From NCBI GenBank assembly GCA_964540415.1, contig CAZIMM010000002.1:12216-76215 (forward strand): a stretch of DNA of 64,000 nt, in the 5' to 3' direction. Below the pieces are notes generated by a model that was not told where the DNA came from, did no database searches, and saw only the letters and a program-made list of their open reading frames with translations. Positions 42,482 to 51,383 of this stretch are shown here, in pieces (position 1 is the stretch's first letter; the number at the start of each line of letters is the position of its first letter). This stretch comes from CAZIMM01 sp964540415. GTDB lineage: Bacteria > Bacillota > Clostridia > Oscillospirales > Acutalibacteraceae. A program made the translations under genes and the position numbers.

Positions 42482-45400
42482 TTATTTTTGAATTGCAAAG
42501 CTGTCAATCCGGCTTGCAGTGCCGTCCTTAACACCGTATGCGTCAAAATAGAGCATATTGCCCTTGATTGTAAACGCAGAGAACACGGGATAGGTTGCGT
42601 CAACAATCTTCTCGGCTCTGGGGAAGAGCTTGTCGGTGTCGGAGGCGCTCTTTGTCTGATAGTATTTCACGCCGGAGCAGGCGCTGATGACATAAATTGT
42701 GCCGTTGGGGTTGACCTTGGCTGTGTATGCCTTGCCGTCATTTGTTACACTGACTTCCGTAATGCGGCGGTCAACACGGTTGTTTGTCATGGCGTTCGTG
42801 CGCAGATACACATGGTCGTGGCCCTGGAGAACAACGTCAATTCCGAGCTGAGGCATAAGCGCCTGAAGCTGCTTGCGGATTTGAATGACATCGTCATCGT
42901 CATAGTGCGAGCCGTTGGAATATGGAGCCTTGTGCAGCGCAACAATCTTCCACTGCGCGTTGCTTGCGGCAGCGTCCGCCTTCAGCCATGCCATCTGGTC
43001 GTCGCTCAGGCCCTCGTCGGCATTCAGGTTGTTTGTGTTGAGAACGATGAAGTGCGCGTTGTTGTAGTCAAAGGAATAGTAAACTCCGCTTTCGGTGTTC
43101 TGCTGCGGCACATTCGGAAGAATGAAGTTTTTGTCCAGAGCATATTCGCCTTTTGCCTCATGGTTTCCGGCGGCAGGCATGAGGACGGTGCTCTGCAGAG
43201 TGTCACTCGCCGTGTTGAACATCCAGTTCCACTGGCGGAAATTGTTGCCGGAATCGGAAAGGTCACCGGTGTTGACAATGAAGTCGGTGTCCGGAAGCAT
43301 TGAGAAAGCGGTGTCAAGAGTGTCTGCCCAGACCTCATATTGACGCTCGATGCCGGACTGGCAGTCGCTGGTGTGAAGGAAGGTGAGGGAATCGGAATTG
43401 TCCGCGGTTTCAATCACGCCGACCTTGCTCCACCAGCCGCGACTTGCGTCGCCGACACGGTAGCAGTATTTTGCTCCGGGAGTGAGCCCGGTGAGCGAGA
43501 CAATGTGACGGTTGAGCTTGAAATCGTAATTGAGCACACCGAAAACACCGAAGTCAACGCCGGGCAAGGTGCGCACGGTTGTGACGGTGGAGGTCGAAAT
43601 CCCCGCGCCGGAACTCGGCACGCCGGAAAAGACGGGTGCGGCAGAATAGGGGACAATCTCAATGTCCGTTGCGGTGAGGCTCAGTTTTGTGTACCAGCTT
43701 ATGTTGCGTGAGGTTGCCGCACTGTCGCCGAAGGTGACGGAAATATTGGAGGGCAGACGCAAATCATCAACAGTCGGCGTCACCTCCACGGGGCCGTCAT
43801 AAACGAGTGTTACATTCTTGTCTGCCTTCTGCCACGGGTCACTGTCCTGCGTGAAGCAGCGGAAGAATCTCGCAAACTCGGCGGCGATTGTGTCCATCTG
43901 GCTTTCGGTCAGATATTCATCTATGTAATGGTGGATAATATCATCAATGGAACGGTATTCAATTATTCCGAGGTCTGAGATGAGCTTGAAAACTCTGTCA
44001 ACAATGTTGCTGAGTGTGAAGTTGCCGCCGAAGAACGGGAAGAGGATTGCGTCAATCATACGCACAAGTCTCGCGCCGAAGGTTCCCTCCGGGAAAGCAT
44101 AGCTCAGACGCAGCTCAAAGTTTTTGAAGATTTCTTCTTTAACAAGGTCATCAAGAGCAACCTCAAGAAGAGTGTCAAAAATCTTCTGTGAGTTTTCTCC
44201 GGCGTCAAATTTTGCGATTATGTCCTGCATAAACAGGTCGCCCGCGGAATCCTCGTCCGCATTGTAAACATATGCAAGGCAGCTTGCAACTGCGTCGCCT
44301 AAAGTGCCGTTGCGGGTGCTGCTTCCGAAGCCCAGAGTGTCAATGTATTTTGTGCAGGGATAGTCGGAAATTTCAATGTTGAGCAGCTTGTTGATTTCTG
44401 TTCGCGCAAGCTCCATTAGCCTTTCGGGATGTTCGATATAAACCTTGTCCGCCCTCGCACACATTTCCTTGACGAGCGAAAGAAGGTTTTCGCTTGAAAA
44501 CACCGTTATGCCGACAAACTTGACTCCTCCGTTGAGAAGGTCGTCAAAGGTGCTTTTCAGGTCAATCTTGCTGATAAGGAAGTTGTAAAGTCCGCCCGCC
44601 GCCTTGATTTGCGGAATATAGACATCGTTGAGATAATAGTCGGCAAACTGCATGACCATATTGCTCGGGTCGTTGCCGACAAAGTTCAGACCGAACGAGA
44701 CATTGCGGAAGGGAACAGGATATTCATAGCTGCCGTAAACAACAGGTTTTTCACAGTCAACGTCAAAGGTTTCAACGTCCATTTCAACCTTGCCGTTTTC
44801 GTCCGTGCTCATTGTCACCTCACGGAAGTAATTCGGGAAGCTGAGAACGGAGGTCGTTGCAACATCGTAAATTGTTTCGCCGCTGTCCGACACCCAGCTC
44901 GAAACGTCCTGCATATGTATGTGGCCGGAGAAGGTGTAGTTCATTCCGGCGTCCGCGTAGCTTTCGGCAAGGGTTTGCCAGCAGTCAACCGGGAAATCCT
45001 GGAATAAGGATTCCTCTGTGCTGAAATGCGGAACGACGTTGTGGTGGGACATGCCGATAACCGTCAGCCCCTCCGCCTTGGCTTTCCTTATCTCATTGAG
45101 CACCCAAGTCCTGAGCGAGTCGGTGACGTTTCCGCGTGTTTCATAGGTTGCTCCGGTTTTCTCAATGTTGTCGGCACTGTAGCAGCCGTCGTCAACCGCA
45201 ATAAGTCTGTAGCCTCCGTCAAGGGTTGCGGCGTAGGAGAGCATACCGCCCTTTTCTCCCTGCGGGGGAGTATAAAAACTGTCCGCAAGGTCATAGCCGA
45301 AGTCGGAATAAATTGTTTTGAAATTTTCGGGAGTTACGGAGCTTGCCGGAACAAAGCCGCCGTTAACGTAGCTTGCGGCGTTGCTGTTGTTGATGTCGTG

Positions 45401-45805
45401 GTTGCCGTTGATGACAAAAACCTGGATTCCGGTTTCTTCCTCAAACGCGGCAAGCCTTTCGGCAAACCCGAGGTGGCTTGCAAGCTCCCCGTTTTTTGTC
45501 AGGTCGCCGGGGATTAACAGGTATTTGAGGTTGTTGTCATCCGCGTGAGCCTTTAACGCAGCAAAGGCGGAGTCAAGAACAGAGTCTGCAAGATAGCTGG
45601 TTGAAATGGTCTTTTTGCAGGCGCTGACAAATGAATCAACGTCGGAATGATAAAGGCTCTGGTCGTAATAGTGAGTATCGCTCACAACAGCAAAGCTCAG
45701 TTCACTTGTGTTTTCTGTTGCAAAAACAGCAGAAGGCATTGTTGCAAGAACAACAACAGCCGCAAGAAATGCACACAACAGTTTAAATGAAAGTTTCTGT
45801 TTCAC
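42482..45805 (-). CDS. Exported protein with two metallophosphoesterase domains
   Basis: 1107 residues starting with GTG (GGAGG upstream). Signal peptide 1-30. Domain 1 (about 35-345): VVSDTHYYD, IPGDLTKNG, INGNHDIN, GMSHHN, FSGHIHMQ. A helical middle follows (380-660). Then comes a purple-acid-phosphatase-like Fn3 segment (GLTPGAKYCYRVGD, near 770) and domain 2 (about 800-1070): TSDCQSG, VNTGDLSDSGN, AAGNHEAKG, VALHKAPYSNG and QGHDHVY. Both dinuclear metal sites look complete. No wall-sorting signal is seen at the C-terminus. Substrates are unknown; a nutrient-scavenging role outside the cell is plausible. Confidence 0.85.
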   Translation of the reverse strand: MKQKLSFKLLCAFLAAVVVLATMPSAVFATENTSELSFAVVSDTHYYDQSLYHSDVDSFVSACKKTISTSYLADSVLDSAFAALKAHADDNNLKYLLIPGDLTKNGELASHLGFAERLAAFEEETGIQVFVINGNHDINNSNAASYVNGGFVPASSVTPENFKTIYSDFGYDLADSFYTPPQGEKGGMLSYAATLDGGYRLIAVDDGCYSADNIEKTGATYETRGNVTDSLRTWVLNEIRKAKAEGLTVIGMSHHNVVPHFSTEESLFQDFPVDCWQTLAESYADAGMNYTFSGHIHMQDVSSWVSDSGETIYDVATTSVLSFPNYFREVTMSTDENGKVEMDVETFDVDCEKPVVYGSYEYPVPFRNVSFGLNFVGNDPSNMVMQFADYYLNDVYIPQIKAAGGLYNFLISKIDLKSTFDDLLNGGVKFVGITVFSSENLLSLVKEMCARADKVYIEHPERLMELARTEINKLLNIEISDYPCTKYIDTLGFGSSTRNGTLGDAVASCLAYVYNADEDSAGDLFMQDIIAKFDAGENSQKIFDTLLEVALDDLVKEEIFKNFELRLSYAFPEGTFGARLVRMIDAILFPFFGGNFTLSNIVDRVFKLISDLGIIEYRSIDDIIHHYIDEYLTESQMDTIAAEFARFFRCFTQDSDPWQKADKNVTLVYDGPVEVTPTVDDLRLPSNISVTFGDSAATSRNISWYTKLSLTATDIEIVPYSAAPVFSGVPSSGAGISTSTVTTVRTLPGVDFGVFGVLNYDFKLNRHIVSLTGLTPGAKYCYRVGDASRGWWSKVGVIETADNSDSLTFLHTSDCQSGIERQYEVWADTLDTAFSMLPDTDFIVNTGDLSDSGNNFRQWNWMFNTASDTLQSTVLMPAAGNHEAKGEYALDKNFILPNVPQQNTESGVYYSFDYNNAHFIVLNTNNLNADEGLSDDQMAWLKADAAASNAQWKIVALHKAPYSNGSHYDDDDVIQIRKQLQALMPQLGIDVVLQGHDHVYLRTNAMTNNRVDRRITEVSVTNDGKAYTAKVNPNGTIYVISACSGVKYYQTKSASDTDKLFPRAEKIVDATYPVFSAFTIKGNMLYFDAYGVKDGTASRIDSFAIQK

Positions 45806-45986
45806 AGTGTATCCTCCGCTTTATAAAATAGATATATATACAATAGCATATTTGTGTTCCTTTTTCAGCAGGTTTAAAAAAATTTAACATTTTTTTCTAT
45901 TTGTTGCTGTCTAAACTGATAGAGAGGAAATATGCAAACAGGTTGCATAATCGTTTTCGGGATATTTGAACAGAAATCAGATAAAG

Positions 45987-46051
45987 TTAACAAATTGTTT
46001 ACAAATGAACGCAAACAAATGTTTGCCATTTGTGAACATCTGTGCTATAAT
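45987..46051 (+). promoter_or_regulatory. lexA promoter with palindromic SOS-type operators
   Basis: TTGCCA (46023-46028), 17 bases, TATAAT (46046-46051). The -35 overlaps the imperfect palindrome GCAAACAAATGTTTGC (46011-46026), which is nested in a longer repeat, ACAAATG (46001-46007) and CATTTGT (46027-46033). A second element, TTAACAAATTGTTTA, starts near 45987. This resembles Clostridia LexA boxes (GAAC-N4-GTTC) and fits LexA autoregulation. The rest of the 325-base gap (45806-46131) holds AT-rich sequence, presumably including the promoter of the divergent 1107-residue gene. Confidence 0.65.
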
Positions 46052-46131
46052 ATTTTCAACGGCAATGCTGCCGTATTATGCGGCACGTTTTTGCACACTC
46101 TTAAAACGTTGCTGCGGAAAGCGGTGATTCA

Positions 46132-46728
46132 ATGAACGAAATAACAGGCACTCAAAGAAAAATATATGAATTTCTTGTTGAACGAATGCAGGACGGTGTG
46201 CCGCCCTCGGTGAGAGAAATCGGTGCGGTGGTCGGGCTGAAATCCACCTCGTCCGTGCAGGCAAACCTCCAGGCGCTCGAAAAGGCGGGCTACATCTCGC
46301 GTGACCCGCTGCTGAAAAGATCAATCCGAATTGTCGGGCAGCAGGAGCACGAGAATGTCACCCACGTTCCGATTCTCGGCACGGTAACCGCAGGCATGCC
46401 GATTCTCGCAGTCGAGCAGATTGAGGGCTATTTGCCGTACACAGGCCGCCTCTCGCGGGATAAGCCGCTGTTCGCCCTGCGCGTCAGAGGCGAAAGTATG
46501 CAGGACGCCGGAATTCTCGACGGCGACATTGTCATTGTTGAAAAAACTCCCGTTGCCCGCAACGGCGAAATTGTAGTTGCCCTTGTTGAGGACGAGGCGA
46601 CGGTGAAACGCTTCTTCAAAGAAAACGGCTGCTTCCGGCTTCAGCCGGAAAACGATGCCTATGCTCCGATTATTGCAGACGAGGTAATTATTCTCGGCAC
46701 AGTTGTCGGTTTGCAGAGGTATTATTAA
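46132..46728 (+). CDS. lexA: LexA SOS repressor
   Basis: 198 residues. Winged-helix DNA-binding domain (TQRKIYEFLVERMQDG, PPSVREIGAVVGLKSTSSV) and the S24 peptidase domain: autocleavage site TAGMP (Ala-Gly) near residue 88, catalytic Ser in RGESMQDAGI and Lys in ATVKRFF. RecA filaments stimulate self-cleavage and derepress SOS genes. The promoter carries palindromic boxes, so it is probably self-controlled. It ends just before the hemW terminator. Confidence 0.96.
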   Translation: MNEITGTQRKIYEFLVERMQDGVPPSVREIGAVVGLKSTSSVQANLQALEKAGYISRDPLLKRSIRIVGQQEHENVTHVPILGTVTAGMPILAVEQIEGYLPYTGRLSRDKPLFALRVRGESMQDAGILDGDIVIVEKTPVARNGEIVVALVEDEATVKRFFKENGCFRLQPENDAYAPIIADEVIILGTVVGLQRYY

Positions 46729-46771
46729 AAAAAGAGGCTGACGCATTCAGATGCAGAATGCGTCAGCCTCT
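46727..46771 (-). terminator. hemW terminator that contains the hemW stop codon
   Basis: A 16-bp perfect stem (AGAGGCTGACGCATTC/GAATGCGTCAGCCTCT, 7-base loop), followed on the minus strand by TTTTTTAAT. The hemW TGA (46765-46763) lies in the first arm, so translation runs into the hairpin. On the plus strand it starts 5 bases after lexA. Confidence 0.85.
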
Positions 46772-47914
46772 GTAAAGTATTTCAGCAATCAGTGTGTTTG
46801 AAATCAGAAATCCCGCAGGTGAAAGTGCGATTCTTTCGCTGTCCGCCTGCGTGAACAGCTTGCCGCCGCTTTCGCACGAGAGCGACTGAGCGTTGCGAAC
46901 GACATTTTCCGGCAGCGGGTGGCCGTATCTTTTTCGGCATTCGGCCCTCAGCAGCCCTTCGGTCAGCCTCAGGCGGAGCATTGCATATTCTTCAAAATCT
47001 CCGCCCTCTCCGTCGTCCGTCGGCGGATTGCCGTCAATAAAGCCGTCGATGCTGCGCGGATAATAAAACCGTTTGCCTCCGATAAAAGAGTGTGCCGCAG
47101 CGCCGATTCCGCGGTATTCCCCGCAGTTCCAGTATTTGAGGTTGTGTCTGCTTTCTTTTCCCGGATAAGCAAAGTTGGAAATTTCATATTGCTTCATGCC
47201 GCTTTCTTCAAGAAAGCCGCAGGTTTCAAGATACAAATCACACACCTTGTCCTCCTCCGGGAGGGCGAGGTTTTCTTTTTTTGCAGCAAATGGAGTTGAA
47301 TCCTCAATTTTCAGAATGTAAGCGCTGATGTGCGACGCGCCTGAGCCGATGCAGAAATCGAGAGAGCGCCGCAGGGTTTCGGAGGTCTGGTAAGGTATTC
47401 CGAGCATGAGGTCGAGCGAAAAGTTTTCAATGCCGCCGGAGCGAATCAGCGAAACTGCGCGTGAAACCTCGGCAGCTCCTGCCCGCCTTCCGAGAGCTTT
47501 GCGCTCATTTTCAACGGCTGACTGCATCCCCAGTGACATTCTGTTAACCCCTGCGTCCTTCAAAAGCGCGAACTCGCGCTCCGAATAGTTTTCGCAGATA
47601 TCCGACGGGTTGCCCTCAACCGTAATCTCCGCGCCGTTTACAACGTCAATGTGCGAAAGAATTTCTGCAAGCCTGCGCGCGCCGAGCAGGGTGGGTGTGC
47701 CTCCGCCGAAATACACTGTGCCGTATTGTTCATCATAAGAGGACAGCGTGCGAATGAGCGCGTTGGTGTAAGAATCGGCCGTTTCCTGCGTCATCTTGAG
47801 TGAATAAAAGTCACAGTAAGGGCACTTCCCCCTGCAAAAAGGAATATGAACATAAAGCCCGGGCAGACTGTCCGGGCTTGCGTGTGACTCTTTGACGGTG
47901 GTCAGCTTCTGCAT
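46763..47914 (-). CDS. hemW: Radical SAM protein HemW
   Basis: 383 residues. The Fe-S motif is IPFCRGKCPYCDF (CxxxCxxC), preceded by LYVHIPF. YFGGGTPTLL, ITVEGNPSDI and RMSLGMQSAV follow, as in the HemW/HemN family. The cysteine spacing is HemW-like, so it is likely a heme chaperone, not an active coproporphyrinogen dehydrogenase. The first 13 bases overlap the end of galM. Its final codons are part of the terminator hairpin. Confidence 0.92.
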   Translation of the reverse strand: MQKLTTVKESHASPDSLPGLYVHIPFCRGKCPYCDFYSLKMTQETADSYTNALIRTLSSYDEQYGTVYFGGGTPTLLGARRLAEILSHIDVVNGAEITVEGNPSDICENYSEREFALLKDAGVNRMSLGMQSAVENERKALGRRAGAAEVSRAVSLIRSGGIENFSLDLMLGIPYQTSETLRRSLDFCIGSGASHISAYILKIEDSTPFAAKKENLALPEEDKVCDLYLETCGFLEESGMKQYEISNFAYPGKESRHNLKYWNCGEYRGIGAAAHSFIGGKRFYYPRSIDGFIDGNPPTDDGEGGDFEEYAMLRLRLTEGLLRAECRKRYGHPLPENVVRNAQSLSCESGGKLFTQADSERIALSPAGFLISNTLIAEILYRG

Positions 47915-48942
47915 GCGAATTTATAAACAGTGCGGGTTTCGTATCTTTCGCCTGCGTCATATACGCAATTCGGAAAGCCCTGCTGATTCGGAGAATCGGG
48001 ATAAACCTGTGTTTCAAGGCAGAAGCCCGCGTGTTTTACGAGCGGAAGACCCTTTTTGCCCGGCTCACCCTTGAGGAAGTTGCCTGTGTAGAGCTGAACA
48101 CCGGGAAGATCGGTGAAAACCTCGAGTGTCCTTCCGCTCACAGGTTCGAATGCCGTAATGCACGGCTCTCCCGGAGCGGACTTGCGAAGGCAGAAGTTGT
48201 GGTCATAACCTCCCGCAAGCTTCAACTGCTCGTAATCTTCACCTATATCGCGTCCGATAGCTTTCGGAGTGTTGAAATCAAACGGAGTTCCGGCAACCGC
48301 GCGAAGCTCCCCGGTGGGGATTGACTCTGCTGTCATAGGTGTAAAACAGTCTGCGTTGATTTGCAGAATGTGGCCGAGTATGTTGCCGGAAGCATAGCCT
48401 CCGAGATTAAAATAAGCATGGTTGGTGAATGAGAAAACCGTCTTTTTCGAGGAAACAGCGGAATAAACGATGGAAATGCTGTTGTCCTGAGTCAAAGTGA
48501 AGGTGACTTCGGCCGTGACCTCCCCGGGGAAGCCGTGCGTACCGTCCGGAGAAACAAGTGAAAAAGCAACGCCGTCCTCAAGAACACTGTAATCCCACAC
48601 TGTGCAGGAAAACTCACCGCTGCTGTGAAGGCAGGTGATGTTGTTCTCGTTTTTGTCAAGCTCATAAACCGTGCCGTCAAGCGAAAAGCGGCCGTCTGCA
48701 ATGCGGTTGGCGTAGCGCCCGACGGTCTGACCCTGATAGCTTGAATAATCAAGATATCCCTGCAGGGTGTCAAAGCCGACAAGCACATCGGCAAAGCTGT
48801 TGTTTTTGTCCGGCATAATTGCCGAGAGAAGTGTTGCACCGTAATCTGTCAGTTCTATGGCGGCGCCGGAAGCGTTCTCAATTCTGAAAAGGTGAACGGG
48901 CTTGCCGGCGTATTCACCGAAGGCTTTTGTCGAAATTTTCAT
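47902..48942 (-). CDS. galM: Aldose 1-epimerase (mutarotase)
   Basis: 346 residues, normal GalM length. TDYGATLLSAIMPDK near the start, ANRIADGRFSLDG, TNHAYFNLGG (first catalytic His), GGYDHNFCL (second His) and GVQLYTGNFLKGE with the downstream region complete the family pattern. It interconverts alpha and beta forms of hexoses. It follows tsaD after 33 bases and overlaps hemW by 13, inside the long minus-strand run that starts with the inositol genes. Confidence 0.93.
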   Translation of the reverse strand: MKISTKAFGEYAGKPVHLFRIENASGAAIELTDYGATLLSAIMPDKNNSFADVLVGFDTLQGYLDYSSYQGQTVGRYANRIADGRFSLDGTVYELDKNENNITCLHSSGEFSCTVWDYSVLEDGVAFSLVSPDGTHGFPGEVTAEVTFTLTQDNSISIVYSAVSSKKTVFSFTNHAYFNLGGYASGNILGHILQINADCFTPMTAESIPTGELRAVAGTPFDFNTPKAIGRDIGEDYEQLKLAGGYDHNFCLRKSAPGEPCITAFEPVSGRTLEVFTDLPGVQLYTGNFLKGEPGKKGLPLVKHAGFCLETQVYPDSPNQQGFPNCVYDAGERYETRTVYKFACRS

Positions 48943-48975
48943 GGTGTTCCTCCGTTGATTGTGTGATTTATTCAG

Positions 48976-49986
48976 TCAACCCTGTTCGATTGACATTGTG
49001 GCGTAAGCGTTAAGCGAGAGGTCGGCAATGTTGCCGGAAAGATATTCATAATAGCCCTGCGAGCCGACCATTGCCGCATTGTCACCGCAGAACTTAAGCT
49101 CCGGCATGTAAAGCTCTCTGCCCTTACTTTTGCACTGCTCCTCCATTTTCCGGCGCAGAACGGAATTTGCGCTCACCCCGCCGCAAACAACAATTTTTTT
49201 GCTGCCGAGCAAGGCTGCCGCGCGGTCCGTTGTGTCGGCAAGGCACTCTGTCACGGCATCAATATAGGACGCGCCGAAGTCAGCCGTATCCGGGGTCTCA
49301 CCTTTTTGCGCGAGGCTGTTTATTGTGTTCAGAGCAGCGGTTTTCAGCCCTGAAAAGCTGAAATCAAACTCACTCCCGTCCACACGCGGACGCGGAAAGG
49401 CATATGCCCGCGGATTTCCGTTTGCCGAGACTCTGTCGAGGTTCAGACCTCCGGGGTAGGGCAGTCCGAGCGCGCGCGCCGCCTTGTCCATTGCCTCGCC
49501 TGCAGCATCGTCCCTTGTGCGGGCAATGATTTTGAACGAGGTGTAGCTTTCGGTAAGCACCAAATGGCTGTGTCCGCCCGAAACAACAAGCGCGAGAAAG
49601 GGCGGCTCAAGCTGCGGGTGGCAAATATAGTTTGATGCGATGTGTGAACGCAGATGATGCACGGGAACCACCGGCAGACCCGATGAAAAACTGAGACCTT
49701 TCACATAATTGACACCCACAAGCAAAGCCCCGATCAGACCCGGAGCATAGGTTACGGCAAGAGCGTCAATGTCCGAAAGAGCGCATCCTGCATTTTCAAG
49801 CGCCGCACCGGCAACCTGCGAGACAGCCTCGATATGCCGCCTTGAAGCAATTTCCGGAACAACGCCTCCGTATTTGATGTGTTCTTCAACCTGTGACGCA
49901 ACGACGTTGGACAAAACCATACGTCCGTCTTCAACAACTGCTGCCGCCGTGTCGTCGCAGGAGCTTTCAACTGCAAGAATTTTTAT
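48976..49986 (-). CDS. tsaD: tRNA N6-adenosine threonylcarbamoyltransferase, ATA start
   Basis: 336 residues if read from the ATA at 49986; the in-frame ATG at 49920 would delete the universally conserved N-terminus IKILAVESSCDDTAAAVV. The metal-binding HHLRSHI motif near residue 110, YPGGLNLDR and VCGGVSANSVLRRKM are all intact. TsaD transfers the threonylcarbamoyl group to A37 of ANN-decoding tRNAs with TsaB, TsaC and TsaE. AAGGTG lies exactly 7 bases before ATA and overlaps the stop of the upstream phosphoesterase gene. Confidence 0.92.
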   Translation of the reverse strand: MKILAVESSCDDTAAAVVEDGRMVLSNVVASQVEEHIKYGGVVPEIASRRHIEAVSQVAGAALENAGCALSDIDALAVTYAPGLIGALLVGVNYVKGLSFSSGLPVVPVHHLRSHIASNYICHPQLEPPFLALVVSGGHSHLVLTESYTSFKIIARTRDDAAGEAMDKAARALGLPYPGGLNLDRVSANGNPRAYAFPRPRVDGSEFDFSFSGLKTAALNTINSLAQKGETPDTADFGASYIDAVTECLADTTDRAAALLGSKKIVVCGGVSANSVLRRKMEEQCKSKGRELYMPELKFCGDNAAMVGSQGYYEYLSGNIADLSLNAYATMSIEQG

Positions 49987-49993
49987 GGCAAAT

Positions 49994-49999
49994 CACCTT
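49994..49999 (-). promoter_or_regulatory. Shine-Dalgarno supporting the tsaD ATA start
   Basis: AAGGTG on the minus strand, 7 bases before ATA. It overlaps the TAA of the preceding gene, typical of tight operon coupling. Confidence 0.6.
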
Positions 50000-51365
50000 A
50001 ATTACGATAGAATTGCGGAACTTCGAGAATCGCGTTGCTGTCCGGCGGATACTCGTCTGCGATGATTGAGGCAATAAAGCCCGGCAGGTCTTCAAATATC
50101 TCCGACTTTTTTCTGAAACGCCTGAGAATGGGGCTCAGTTTTTTGATAATGCCGATAAGTGCCTCATAAATCGGAGTGCCGCGCGAATACGGCTCGTCGC
50201 CGCCGTAGATATTTCTCACCAGCTCAACAACCAGGTCCTTCAACAGCACGTTTTCAACGCTCTTGTCAACGCACTTTCCGGCACCGACAAGCCGTGCCGC
50301 CTTTTTGAGAGTGAGGGTCTGAAGTTTGCCGCCGACAAAGGTTATGGGGCGGCGCAGCTTATAAATAGTTTTGCTGTCCATGCTGAATCCTCCCGCCATG
50401 CCGGCAAGACGGTCAATGTCAAACGCCATGGCGTCAAAAATATCGTTCAGCATGAAGTCAAAATTGTCCTGCATATACTGCATGACTGTTTTGCCCTGCA
50501 AATCCCAGTCAAAGCTCTCAATCCCGGTTGTTTTCACCTGCATACGGTCGGAATCGAGTGTGACGCGGCGCACAGCCGTGGGATATCCTGTGAGCGCACC
50601 GGTGTTTATGTCGTAAAGCTTGTTACCTTTACGCGTGGTTTTGAGTGCGATGTTCTGCATATGGGTGTGGCCGGTGAATATGTATTGCAGACCTGCATCG
50701 GCGAGCAGTGTTGAAACGCGTTCATAGTCCCCGAGCATATCACGCTTGCTGAACATCGGATAAATCGGGGACGGCGGCAGCACCGGATGATGCGTCATGG
50801 CGAAGATATAATCTCCGGCCTTGTGTGCTTCTTCGATTTGTTCGAGAATCCATTGCAGGTGATCGTCATAATATCCGCAAAAATCCCTGCCGTCTCCGTC
50901 GTCATTCAGGCAAAGCAAACGGTAGCCCGGAGCAAGCTGAACCGTATATGACATTGACTCGTGCTCGGCAATTGCTTCGCTGCGCCCGAAGTCATAATAC
51001 ATTTCGCGCAGGTCGGGTCTGTAGGTCAGGTAATCGGGAATACTCTCGGGCGTGTAATTCTCCTCGAACGCCTTCAAACCGTAATCATGGGTTGCCGTGA
51101 TAACAAAAACACGCTTGCCGCCGTCCTTGAGACGGCGCAGCTTCTCAATGAATTCCCTGTGTTCATTCTTCTTTCCGTTTCGGCTCAGATCGCCCGCAAT
51201 AAGCACAATGTCAACATCCTTGTCGGCAATGAGCATGTCGAAGGTCGCGTCGATAATTGCACCGGATTCATTGATGCACTGTTGGTCGTGTCCTTCGAAA
51301 AAGCCGTTTTCCGGAGAATGATAGTGTGTGTCGGTCAAAAGATAAAAATTCAGCTCCTGCGGCAT
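49998..51365 (-). CDS. Cytosolic metallophosphoesterase of the iol cluster
   Basis: 455 residues with no signal peptide. Phosphoesterase motifs: LLTDTHYHS, IAGDLSRNG, TATHDYG, MTHHPVLP and FTGHTHMQN. The third motif is normally GNH[DE]; here Asn, a metal ligand, is Thr, so the site may be altered. A helical C-terminal part (260-455) resembles the middle region of the 1107-residue protein, so the two belong to one family. It lies 18 bases after iolE and 11 bases before tsaD, inside the inositol run; a role on inositol phosphates is an inference from position. Confidence 0.78.
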   Translation of the reverse strand: MPQELNFYLLTDTHYHSPENGFFEGHDQQCINESGAIIDATFDMLIADKDVDIVLIAGDLSRNGKKNEHREFIEKLRRLKDGGKRVFVITATHDYGLKAFEENYTPESIPDYLTYRPDLREMYYDFGRSEAIAEHESMSYTVQLAPGYRLLCLNDDGDGRDFCGYYDDHLQWILEQIEEAHKAGDYIFAMTHHPVLPPSPIYPMFSKRDMLGDYERVSTLLADAGLQYIFTGHTHMQNIALKTTRKGNKLYDINTGALTGYPTAVRRVTLDSDRMQVKTTGIESFDWDLQGKTVMQYMQDNFDFMLNDIFDAMAFDIDRLAGMAGGFSMDSKTIYKLRRPITFVGGKLQTLTLKKAARLVGAGKCVDKSVENVLLKDLVVELVRNIYGGDEPYSRGTPIYEALIGIIKKLSPILRRFRKKSEIFEDLPGFIASIIADEYPPDSNAILEVPQFYRN

Positions 51366-51383
51366 GGTAAAAACCCCTTTAAA

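Noticed and set aside
45932..46135. A 67-codon frame before lexA
   Set aside because: It covers the lexA promoter and operator, has no ribosome site and no family resemblance.
319..49986. A variant genetic code, suggested by GTA and ATA starts
   Set aside because: Stop codon use and internal reading frames are normal; rare starts or base errors explain the few cases.
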